11,373 nt of DNA from NCBI GenBank assembly GCA_016868485.1, contig VGGT01000038.1:1-11373 (forward strand). Reading direction: 5' to 3'. The notes beneath the pieces were generated by a model. The model ran no database searches. It saw only the letters and a program-made list of their open reading frames with translations, and was not told the origin of the DNA. A program made the position numbers and the translations under genes. Shown piece after piece: positions 1-6,169 of the stretch (its first letter is position 1; each line of letters starts with the position of its first letter). The stretch is from Bacteroidota bacterium. Lineage in GTDB: Bacteria; Bacteroidota; Bacteroidia; UBA7662.

Positions 1-108
1 TGCTGCCTCGTCAGTAAGAAACAGGGGATTGTCTTGTTGCCGCCTCGTCAGTAAGAATCAGGGGAGCGGCTTGTTGTTGCCTCGTCAATAAGAAGCAGGT
101 GAAGAGCA
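1..108. repeat. 37-bp tandem repeat, about three copies, cut by the window edge
   Basis: A 16-base core, GCCTCGTCAGTAAGAA, occurs at 5-20 and 42-57. A one-mismatch version (CAATAAGAA ending) lies at 79-94. The copies are exactly 37 bp apart. The bases between cores are partly conserved (CAGGGG, CAGGTG and TGTTG-like blocks), so the whole unit repeats and not just the core. The array runs off the left edge, so its full size is unknown. It lies beyond the terminator of the rhodopsin gene and codes for nothing I recognise. Confidence 0.8.
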
Positions 109-123
109 TCCCATAAACACAAA

Positions 124-146
124 AAGCCCCGCACGGGGCGGGGCTT
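124..146 (-). terminator. Rho-independent terminator of the rhodopsin gene
   Basis: A perfect 9-bp inverted repeat, AAGCCCCGC at 124-132 and GCGGGGCTT at 138-146, encloses a 5-base loop. On the minus strand the hairpin is followed at once by a T-rich run (complement of the A's at 119-125). It begins about 20 bases beyond the rhodopsin stop codon at 167-169. Confidence 0.93.
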
Positions 147-166
147 CTGGGTGCAAGGGAAAATGA

Positions 167-892
167 TTAATCTTTCTTGCTGGAAGAAATCGCCATTTGA
201 TAGACCACAAGGCCGAAACCGATTTTGTTAACGGCATCACCAATGTTGTAGATCAAATCGATGTTGATGGATCCGCTCAAACCGTCGAGGAAGTTACCGG
301 GCATCAACATATAACCGATGGGGTAGATGGCCCAACCCACCAATACGAAATTGCGGAGCAAACCAATGGCACGCTGGAGGTGCGCATCGCCAGAGTCTTT
401 GGCCATGGAGGCTACACTTCCCGTGGTGGCTTCGTATACGATACCGGCCCAACCCAGGGTAGAAATAAAGCCCCACAAAATGCTGTGCGCTCCAGGGTTA
501 GCGGCTGTTGCAGCGAAAGCCTCGCCGATGTAACCTGCAACCAACATCAGCACAGAATAACCGATCATCTTCCACATGAGCGACTGCTTGGCGCCATAAG
601 GACGAAGCAACAGGAAGAACTCCACGCACATCAAGGGCACCGTAAGGGTCCAGTCGATGTAGCGGAACTGCGTCGGAGAGGGGCTTACATAACCATCCAT
701 GCCCGCTGTGAAACCACCGGCCGCATTGGTTGCCAATGCACCGAGGTAATAATCGCGCATATAATAATAATGCGCAGCGGCAATCATGGTGATCAAACCC
801 GACACCAACAAGGAGGTTTTCCACTTGCCGTCGACTTGGCTTCTCTCAAAGAAGAAGAACACGCTGGCGGCAAACATGGCCATGAGACCCAC
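167..892 (-). CDS. Green-type proteorhodopsin, light-driven proton pump; annotated start truncates helix A
   Basis: Seven-helix retinal-binding inner-membrane protein. Numbering is from the GTG at 890-892. Helix C, FRYIDWTLTVPLMCVEFF, carries the DTE pump motif (Asp80 Schiff-base counterion, Thr84, Glu91 proton donor; D97/T101/E108 in the classical protein). This separates it from sodium (NDQ) and chloride (NTQ) pumps. Met88 sits at the spectral-tuning position (105), which predicts green absorption. His41 matches the counterion partner H75. The retinal lysine is Lys223 in DAVNKIGFG. Gly141 aligns with F152 of the classical protein, the carotenoid-fenestration site. The B-C loop (about residues 47-75) is longer than usual and glycine-rich. 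The frame continues upstream as LNPGDVTGFTFFVG, clearly more of helix A, up to a stop at 977-979, with no ATG, GTG, TTG or other near-cognate start. The 892 start is therefore a placeholder and the N-terminus is probably about 20 residues longer. Followed by a strong terminator. Confidence 0.93.
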   Translation of the reverse strand: MGLMAMFAASVFFFFERSQVDGKWKTSLLVSGLITMIAAAHYYYMRDYYLGALATNAAGGFTAGMDGYVSPSPTQFRYIDWTLTVPLMCVEFFLLLRPYGAKQSLMWKMIGYSVLMLVAGYIGEAFAATAANPGAHSILWGFISTLGWAGIVYEATTGSVASMAKDSGDAHLQRAIGLLRNFVLVGWAIYPIGYMLMPGNFLDGLSGSINIDLIYNIGDAVNKIGFGLVVYQMAISSSKKD

Positions 893-978
893 AAAGAATG
901 TGAAGCCTGTTACGTCGCCCGGGTTGAGGGCAGCGCTGAGAAAGAGTGAATTTGTTTGTAAACGCCTGAATTTTTGTC

Positions 979-1050
979 AAAAAAAACACGAAAACGCCAA
1001 AAAAGCGCCGAAAAAAGCGCCGAAAAAGAGCTTTTATGGGAATAAAAAAA
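979..1050. promoter_or_regulatory. Phased A-tract (probably curved) intergenic DNA upstream of rhodopsin, with a 12-bp direct repeat
   Basis: Runs of A on the plus strand lie at 979-986, 991-994, 999-1004, 1011-1016, 1023-1027 and 1044-1050. Their centres are about 10, 9, 12, 11.5 and 22 bases apart, close to one or two helical turns. Part of this is a perfect 12-bp tandem repeat, AAAAAAGCGCCG, at 999-1010 and 1011-1022. Phased A-tracts are known to bend DNA and can activate promoters. Here they lie between the transporter stop (1051) and the rhodopsin reading frame. I found no exact TAnnTTTG element for rhodopsin; the nearest has one mismatch (minus-strand TTTTTTTG, 978-985). The GCGC pairs could form a weak 4-bp terminator for the transporter gene. 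Confidence 0.5.
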
Positions 1051-1959
1051 TTAGGAAGGGCGGTTGCCTCGGTAGATCAACCAGATGCCCGTGAGTATGG
1101 CGGCCATACCCAAAAGGTGCGATAAACCCAATAATTCACCATCCCACCACCCCCAGGCCAAGGCAACCAGCGGCATGAGGTAGGTGGTGGTGGAGGCGAA
1201 AACAGGACCACTGACTTGGATCAGCCGGTTGAAGAGCACAAGACTGATTGCGGACCCCAGAACAGACAAAAGGGCCAATCCGCCAATGGCCCGCATCGCC
1301 TCAGGATCCATACAACGCTGAAGGAAGTCGCCCGAAAACAAGATAATTAAAGTGAAGGGAGCCACCAAAGCCAAGGGTATGGCGGCGGAAAGCAACGGAT
1401 TGAACTGCCGCAGATGCCGGCCCACGGTGTTCACACTCGTACCATACATCAGCGTGGCGGCCACCACCAGCAGCGCCCACTGCCAATTGGGATCGAATTG
1501 ACCATTTCCACGGATGAGAATTAACAGCAGCGCCCCACTAAACCCCACGCCCACCCCCAACAACTTGGTTCTGTTGATGGGCAAGCTGAACCACCATACC
1601 CCCAAAAGCAAGGTGAACATCGGGGTTAGGGCATTGAGGGCGCCCGCGGTCGAACTTTCCAGACGGGTTTGGGCAAGGGCAAACAAAAACGCAGGGATGC
1701 CGTTGCCCACCAATCCCACGACCCCCAGCCAGGGCAATTTGCGTCCCACATCAGCCACCCCCTCCTTGCTCAGGCGAAACAACATAAACGGCAATAAAGT
1801 GAGGGCCGCTGCCGAAATACGAAAAGCACCAACCTGAACGGGGGTAAACGCCGTGAGGGCCGTTTTGATGAGGATAAAGGAACTTCCCCACACACACGAC
1901 AAAAACAAAAGTGCGGCCCAGGGCCAGTAGCGGTGGGTTGAATCGGGTCGGGCGGGCAT
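1051..1959 (-). CDS. DMT superfamily transporter (EamA / RhaT-like permease)
   Basis: Inner-membrane protein of 302 residues with about ten hydrophobic segments in two similar halves, the usual EamA duplication. The first half opens with a typical CVWGSSFILIK helix, and FTPVQVGAFRISAAAL and ALAQTRLESSTAGALNALTP match family positions. The second half ends GPVFASTTTYLMPLVALAWGW then an ILTGIWLIYRG helix. Members export or import small metabolites such as amino acids, nucleobases or drugs; the substrate here cannot be told. I chose the ATG at 1957-1959. A TTG at 1996-1998 would add 13 residues but lies inside the predicted promoter element. Rhodopsin lies downstream on the same strand after roughly 75-160 bases, so read-through is possible. 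Confidence 0.88.
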   Translation of the reverse strand: MPARPDSTHRYWPWAALLFLSCVWGSSFILIKTALTAFTPVQVGAFRISAAALTLLPFMLFRLSKEGVADVGRKLPWLGVVGLVGNGIPAFLFALAQTRLESSTAGALNALTPMFTLLLGVWWFSLPINRTKLLGVGVGFSGALLLILIRGNGQFDPNWQWALLVVAATLMYGTSVNTVGRHLRQFNPLLSAAIPLALVAPFTLIILFSGDFLQRCMDPEAMRAIGGLALLSVLGSAISLVLFNRLIQVSGPVFASTTTYLMPLVALAWGWWDGELLGLSHLLGMAAILTGIWLIYRGNRPS

Positions 1960-1968
1960 GTTCAGGTT

Positions 1969-1987
1969 TTGGGGGTCTAGCCCCCAA
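1969..1987 (-). promoter_or_regulatory. Hairpin in the 5' leader of the transporter gene
   Basis: A perfect 7-bp inverted repeat, TTGGGGG at 1969-1975 and CCCCCAA at 1981-1987, has a 5-base loop. It lies 9 bases upstream of the ATG at 1957-1959. With the promoter at 1996-2003 it would occupy most of the short untranslated leader. Neither strand has a T-run after it, so it is not a standard terminator. It may control translation initiation or mRNA stability. Confidence 0.55.
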
Positions 1988-1995
1988 GGGTGTGG

Positions 1996-2003
1996 CAAAA
2001 GTA
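1996..2003 (-). promoter_or_regulatory. Bacteroidota -7 promoter element for the transporter gene
   Basis: The minus strand reads TACTTTTG, an exact TAnnTTTG match. It would start transcription about 30 bases before the ATG at 1957-1959. I see no TTG -33 element at the usual spacing, so support rests on the -7 element and its location. Confidence 0.55.
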
Positions 2004-2058
2004 CACCGAATCAAGGTGGCCGCGTTGAATGGTGCATGAAATCATCAATAAATGCCGT

Positions 2059-2066
2059 TAATTTTG
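2059..2066 (+). promoter_or_regulatory. Bacteroidota -7 promoter element for gltX and its operon
   Basis: TAATTTTG is an exact TAnnTTTG match in the divergent gap. Transcription would begin near 2072, downstream of the possible ATG at 2052 and upstream of the ATG at 2085, which favours the latter as the gltX start. No clear -33 TTG is seen. Confidence 0.55.
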
Positions 2067-2084
2067 CAGCCCAATGAACAGATT

Positions 2085-3623
2085 ATGAACCAGGGCACCC
2101 CTCCCCGCCTACGCTTTGCGCCGAGCCCCACCGGACCCCTACACCCCGGAGGAGTACGAACGGCCTTGTTTAATTATCTATTAGCCCGACAAACCGGTGG
2201 CACATTTATTTTGAGGATCGAAGACACCGATCAAACCCGCTTTGTTGAGGGCGCCGAGCAATTTATCATCGATTCTTTGGCTTGGTGCGGCATCACATTC
2301 GACGAAGGGGTGCACTTAGGGGGCCCCTATGGCCCCTACAGACAAAGCGAGCGCAAATCGATGTACCGCCAATATGCCATGGAATTGGTCGACAAAGGGG
2401 CGGCCTACTATGCATTCGACACAGAGCAGGAACTAGACGAAATGCGCGACCGCATGAAGGCATCGGGTACAGCATCCCCGCAATACAACAGCATCACCCG
2501 GGTGAACATGAAAAACTCCTTAAGTCTGCCCGCTGATGAGGTCAATCGCCGATTGGAGGCCGGTGATCCCTACGTCATACGCTTTCGCATGCCCCGCAAC
2601 GAAGAGGTGCGCGTTCAAGACGTCATACGAGGCTGGGTAGTAGTGAATACGTCTCAACTCGATGACAAGGTGTTGTTTAAAAGCGACGGAATGCCCACCT
2701 ACCACCTTGCGAATGTGGTCGACGATCGCCTGATGCGCATCACCCATGTCATTCGTGGGGAAGAATGGCTGCCCAGCACGCCCCTGCACGTTTTGCTCTA
2801 TCGGGCTTTCGGATGGGAAGACGGTATGCCCCAATTTGCCCATCTACCCCTGCTGCTCAAGCCCGATGGCGACGGCAAGCTGAGTAAACGCGATGGCGAT
2901 CGATTGGGGTTGCCATTCTACGCCATCAGTTGGAAGAGCCCCGAAACGGGCGAAACCACCGCAGGCTACCGCGAAGCCGGTTATTTTCCGGAGGCGTATG
3001 TGAACTTCCTGGCCCTTTTGGGTTGGAATCCGGGCGACAACCGCGAGATCTTCAGCATGGATGAATTGGTGCAGGTGTTTAGCCTTGATCGGGTGAACAA
3101 ACACGGCGCACGCTATGATTTTCAGAAATTGGCGTGGTTTAATCAACAATACCTGCGGAAGATATCCCCTTCAGCCCTCGCCGAATTGGTTCGGCCTCAA
3201 GTAGAAGCCGCCGGTTGGGCATCAACCCCTGAGTTTTTGGAAGAAGTATGCCGGTTGATGCAGGAACGCCTAACGCTCGTGGGTGATTTCACACCGATGA
3301 GCACTTTTTTCTTCGAACCCCCCCATCGATACGACCAAGATGTCGTGGAAAAGCGCTGGAAAACACCGGTGCCTGCTTGTTTACTCGCGCTTGCCGACGC
3401 CTTGGAGGGTGTAGATTCGGTGGATGCTGAGGCATTGGAGGCGCTGTTTCAATTGAAAGTAGGCGATGCCGGACTAAAACCCGGTCAGGTGATGCAGGCA
3501 TTTCGCCTCGCATTGAGCGGCGAAGGTGGAGGCCCGGCCTTATTCGAAATGGGCGCACTCCTGGGACGCGATGCGATGGTGGCCCGATTGCGCCGCGCAG
3601 CAGAACAACTCGGTCATGGCTAA
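2085..3623 (+). CDS. gltX: Glutamate--tRNA ligase
   Basis: Class I aminoacyl-tRNA synthetase that activates glutamate with ATP and charges tRNA(Glu) in the cytoplasm. Length is 512 residues from this start. The N-terminal catalytic domain carries RFAPSPTGPLHPGG (HIGH-box region, residues 20-23) followed by RTALFNYLLARQTGG and RIEDTD. The KMSKS-type loop is KLSKR at 265-269. VIRGEEWLPSTPLH and HLPLLLKPDG are typical of Bacteroidota GltX, and the alpha-helical anticodon-binding domain fills the C-terminal third. The second HIGH position is Pro where Ile is usual. The in-frame ATG at 2052 would add 11 residues but precedes the predicted transcription start. First gene of a tight plus-strand cluster; its stop codon lies inside the next gene. 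Confidence 0.96.
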   Translation: MNQGTPPRLRFAPSPTGPLHPGGVRTALFNYLLARQTGGTFILRIEDTDQTRFVEGAEQFIIDSLAWCGITFDEGVHLGGPYGPYRQSERKSMYRQYAMELVDKGAAYYAFDTEQELDEMRDRMKASGTASPQYNSITRVNMKNSLSLPADEVNRRLEAGDPYVIRFRMPRNEEVRVQDVIRGWVVVNTSQLDDKVLFKSDGMPTYHLANVVDDRLMRITHVIRGEEWLPSTPLHVLLYRAFGWEDGMPQFAHLPLLLKPDGDGKLSKRDGDRLGLPFYAISWKSPETGETTAGYREAGYFPEAYVNFLALLGWNPGDNREIFSMDELVQVFSLDRVNKHGARYDFQKLAWFNQQYLRKISPSALAELVRPQVEAAGWASTPEFLEEVCRLMQERLTLVGDFTPMSTFFFEPPHRYDQDVVEKRWKTPVPACLLALADALEGVDSVDAEALEALFQLKVGDAGLKPGQVMQAFRLALSGEGGGPALFEMGALLGRDAMVARLRRAAEQLGHG

Positions 3624-3828
3624 AAAAGTGGATGACAGAAAGCCCAAGCTCAATCCCAATCTGCAGGGGTTCGATATCCGCATCAATTCTTTTGGGGAGA
3701 TCGTACCGAATTGGGATTTGTCGCGCCTCAATGAGTTCCTCGACGAGAATGTCCCCGACAAAAAACTGGTCGACCGCCCGGATCATGTGAACCGCCGCCC
3801 ACAAAACGAAACCGAAAACAATCGATAA
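3616..3828 (+). CDS. Small conserved-looking protein of unknown function, downstream of gltX
   Basis: A 70-residue soluble protein without signal peptide or membrane segment. The Lys-rich N-terminus (MAKKVDDRKPKLNPN) leads into a compact middle, LQGFDIRINSFGEIVPNWD, then the helical stretch LSRLNEFLDENVPDKKL and a polar, charged tail. I recall similar short GFDIRIN...FG proteins in Bacteroidota but know no assigned function. The start is the ATG at 3616, which overlaps the last 8 bases of gltX in another frame and so suggests translational coupling. An upstream in-frame ATG at 3526 would lie deep inside gltX and is unlikely. The enoyl-CoA hydratase gene begins 3 bases after its stop, so all are probably one transcript. 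Confidence 0.82.
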   Translation: MAKKVDDRKPKLNPNLQGFDIRINSFGEIVPNWDLSRLNEFLDENVPDKKLVDRPDHVNRRPQNETENNR

Positions 3829-3831
3829 CCC

Positions 3832-4611
3832 ATGGAAATCGTACTCTTCTCAAAAGACGCGGGCATTGCCCAGATCACCATCAACCGACCCGATAAAATG
3901 AATGCGCTGAATAGGGCGGTCCTGGCCGAATTAGACCGCTGTTTTCAGCAGGCTTTGGGCGATCCCGAGGTAAATGGCGTTGTTCTCACCGGTGCCGGCG
4001 ACCGCGCTTTTGTTGCGGGTGCCGACATCAGCGAATTTGCGCATTATACCGCAGCCGAAGCGAAGGCCTTGTCGACCTTCGGACAAGAATTGTTTCGCCG
4101 GATTGAGGAATCGCCCAAGCCCGTGGTGGCAGCGGTGCACGGCTTCGCTTTGGGCGGGGGTTGCGAATTGGCGATGGCCTGTCACCTTCGGATTGCCACC
4201 CGCGCCGCCCGATTTGGTCAACCCGAAGTCAGCCTAGGCGTGGTGCCTGGCTATGGAGGAACCCAGCGCCTGGTGCAATTGGTGGGTAAAGCCAAGGCAT
4301 TGGAGATGCTCTGCACGGGTGATCCCATAGATGCGGCCGAAGCACACCGCCTCGGTCTCGCCAATCATGTGGTGGAGGAACAGTCGGAGCTGTTGCCCCG
4401 CGCCCAGGCGCTGTTGCAACGGATGTTTCTGCGGGGTTCACAAGCCGTGGCCGGGTGCATTGAGCTGGTCAATGATTTTTTCCAAGCGGATCGCGACGGC
4501 TATGCCTTGGAGGCCAATTACTTTGGCCGCCTCTTCGAAACCGATCAGTTTCGTGAGGGCGTAGACGCCTTCATGGAGAAACGCAAACCCAATTTTCGCC
4601 ATAAACCTTAA
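3832..4611 (+). CDS. Enoyl-CoA hydratase / crotonase family (3-hydroxybutyryl-CoA dehydratase type)
   Basis: Cytoplasmic crotonase-fold enzyme of 259 residues, the normal length for single-domain hydratases, which reversibly add water to 2-enoyl-CoA in fatty-acid or butanoyl-CoA metabolism. The CoA/oxyanion-hole segment is AFVAGADISEF (Ala64 region), and the second oxyanion-hole segment is HGFALGGGCELAMACH. Both catalytic glutamates of true hydratases are present: Glu112 in GGGCELA and Glu132 in QPEVSLGVVPGYGG. That makes hydratase more likely than isomerase or thioesterase relatives. The exact acyl-CoA chain length cannot be read from sequence. It follows the small protein by 3 bases and precedes fumC by 12, which fits co-transcription. 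Confidence 0.93.
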   Translation: MEIVLFSKDAGIAQITINRPDKMNALNRAVLAELDRCFQQALGDPEVNGVVLTGAGDRAFVAGADISEFAHYTAAEAKALSTFGQELFRRIEESPKPVVAAVHGFALGGGCELAMACHLRIATRAARFGQPEVSLGVVPGYGGTQRLVQLVGKAKALEMLCTGDPIDAAEAHRLGLANHVVEEQSELLPRAQALLQRMFLRGSQAVAGCIELVNDFFQADRDGYALEANYFGRLFETDQFREGVDAFMEKRKPNFRHKP

Positions 4612-4623
4612 AAATGAACCCAA

Positions 4624-6036
4624 ATGAACGTTAACCACGAGAAATCAGGCTTTCGCATCGAAAAAGACACATTGGGAGCGGTTCAGGTTCCCGCGCATGT
4701 TTATTGGGGCGCTCAAACGGAGCGGTCGCGCCAGAATTTCCCCATTGGACCCGAGGGCAGCATGCCCCGCGAGATTATTCATGCGTTCGCCCACCTCAAA
4801 CGGGCAGCGGCACGAGCCAATCAGGAATTGGGCGTGCTCACCGCCGAAAAGGCGGAGTTGATTGCGCGGGTTTGCCAGGAGATCCTCGACGGGCAGCTCG
4901 ACGATCAGTTTCCTTTGGTGATCTGGCAGACGGGTTCGGGCACCCAGAGCAATATGAATTGCAATGAGGTGATTGCCAATAGGGGGCATGTGCTCACCGG
5001 CGGGCAATTGGTTGATGAGAAAAAGGCATTGCACCCCAACGATGATGTGAACCGTTCACAGAGTTCGAACGACACCTTTCCAACGGCCATGCATATTGCG
5101 GCCTATACTTTGGTGGTGGAATGTACGCTCCCGGGTATAGAGGCCCTGCGCCACACCCTAAACGAAAAAGCCAACGAATTCGATTCCATCGTTAAAACAG
5201 GACGCACCCACTTTATGGATGCCACGCCACTCACCTTAGGACAAGAATTCAGTGGCTATGTTCAGCAATTGGATATGGGTATGCGGGCCTTGCGCAACGC
5301 CCTCGCGGCGGTGGCGGAGCTGGCCCTAGGGGGTACGGCCGTGGGTACTGGACTCAACGCACCCAAGGGATATGCCGCCTTGGTGGCCCAAAAAATTGCC
5401 GAATCGACACGGCTCCCATTCATTACTGCGCCCAATAAGTTTGAGGCCTTGGCGGCACACGATGCCATGGTGGAGCTTTCCGGTGCCTTACGTCGGGTGG
5501 CTGTTTCGTTGATGAAAATAGGCAACGACATCCGGATGCTGAGCAGCGGCCCTCGTTCGGGAATCGGGGAGATTATTATTCCCGACAACGAGCCTGGATC
5601 ATCGATTATGCCCGGCAAAGTGAATCCCACCCAGCCGGAGGCATTGACCATGGTGGCGGCACAGGTGATGGGCAACGACGTGGCGGTGGGCATCGGGGGC
5701 AGCAACGGCCACTTCGAGCTGAATGTGTTTAAGCCGATGATCGCGGCCAATGTGTTGCAGAGTGCGCGGTTAATTGGTGATGCATGCCAGTCGTTTCGCG
5801 ACAAATGCGCGGCGGGGATTGTTCCGAACCACGAGGTGATTAAAAGGCACCTCGACAACTCCTTGATGCTTGTGACGGCCCTAAATCCGCATATTGGCTA
5901 CGACAACGCCGCCCGAATTGCCAAAACTGCGCATAAAGAGGGCACCACGCTTCGGGAGGCGGCGGTGAAGTTGGGACTCGTAGAGGCAGCGGATTTCGAC
6001 AAATGGGTCGACCCTTCCGATATGGTGGGTCGCTAG
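4624..6036 (+). CDS. fumC: Fumarate hydratase, class II
   Basis: Oxygen-stable, metal-free fumarase that interconverts fumarate and L-malate in the TCA cycle; a tetramer in the fumarase/aspartase superfamily. The 470 residues show all three conserved regions: TGSGTQSNMN at 103-112, GRTHFMDATPLTLGQEFSGY with active-site His196, and the signature loop GSSIMPGKVNPTQPE from residue 325 with the catalytic serine. The GRTH and DATPLTL wording fits fumarase rather than aspartase or argininosuccinate lyase. The start at 4624 follows a decoy ATG at 4615 that opens only a 6-codon frame. Last gene of the gltX cluster. Its final codons and stop are duplicated immediately downstream. Confidence 0.97.
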   Translation: MNVNHEKSGFRIEKDTLGAVQVPAHVYWGAQTERSRQNFPIGPEGSMPREIIHAFAHLKRAAARANQELGVLTAEKAELIARVCQEILDGQLDDQFPLVIWQTGSGTQSNMNCNEVIANRGHVLTGGQLVDEKKALHPNDDVNRSQSSNDTFPTAMHIAAYTLVVECTLPGIEALRHTLNEKANEFDSIVKTGRTHFMDATPLTLGQEFSGYVQQLDMGMRALRNALAAVAELALGGTAVGTGLNAPKGYAALVAQKIAESTRLPFITAPNKFEALAAHDAMVELSGALRRVAVSLMKIGNDIRMLSSGPRSGIGEIIIPDNEPGSSIMPGKVNPTQPEALTMVAAQVMGNDVAVGIGGSNGHFELNVFKPMIAANVLQSARLIGDACQSFRDKCAAGIVPNHEVIKRHLDNSLMLVTALNPHIGYDNAARIAKTAHKEGTTLREAAVKLGLVEAADFDKWVDPSDMVGR

Positions 6037-6105
6037 CCTAGAAAAATCGGATTTCGACAAATGGGTTGACCCTTCCGATATGGTGGGTCGCTAGCCTAGA
6101 AAAAT
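5990..6105 (+). repeat. 58-bp tandem duplication of the fumC 3' end
   Basis: Positions 5990-6047 and 6048-6105 are the same 58 bases apart from one difference, C at 6009 versus T at 6067. The unit covers the last 15 fumC codons, the TAG stop and 11 bases after it. The second copy sits after the stop and, at 58 bases, falls in another frame, so it adds nothing to the protein. The substitution breaks a 10-bp palindrome, GGGTCGACCC, present only in the first copy (6005-6014). A third fragment, AAAAATCGG, begins the next unit at 6100-6108. Confidence 0.97.
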
Positions 6106-6123
6106 CGGTTTCTTGCAAAAAAA

Positions 6124-6146
6124 AATCCCCTCACTAAGAGGGGATT
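6124..6146 (-). terminator. Rho-independent terminator of the small exported protein gene
   Basis: AATCCCCTC (6124-6132) and GAGGGGATT (6138-6146) form a perfect 9-bp stem with a 5-base loop. On the minus strand it is followed by nine T's (complement of 6117-6125). It lies 24 bases past the stop of the 6170-6376 gene. On the plus strand no T-run follows, so it would be at best a weak stop for fumC. Confidence 0.92.
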
Positions 6147-6169
6147 AAAGACAGATCCTCAGAGAGGAA

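Noticed and set aside
1..108. CRISPR array
   Set aside because: The unit is only 37 bp in total and the inter-core sequence is also repeated, so there are no unique spacers; no cas gene is present.
197..949. 250-aa plus-strand open frame opposite the rhodopsin gene
   Set aside because: It lies antisense to a gene with all rhodopsin signature residues, its translation is His/Gly/Glu-rich with no recognisable domain, and it has no promoter or neighbour that fits.
975..980. TTGACA as a sigma70-type -35 box for rhodopsin
   Set aside because: Bacteroidota primary promoters use TTG/TAnnTTTG, and no matching -7 element follows at the right distance.
1960..1998. Longer transporter start at the TTG (1996-1998)
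   Set aside because: It overlaps the -7 promoter element, adds a Pro-rich non-family tail, and a good ATG precedes the first helix.
6124..6146. Terminator of fumC on the plus strand
   Set aside because: The T-run follows the hairpin only on the minus strand; on the plus strand it is followed by AAAGAC.
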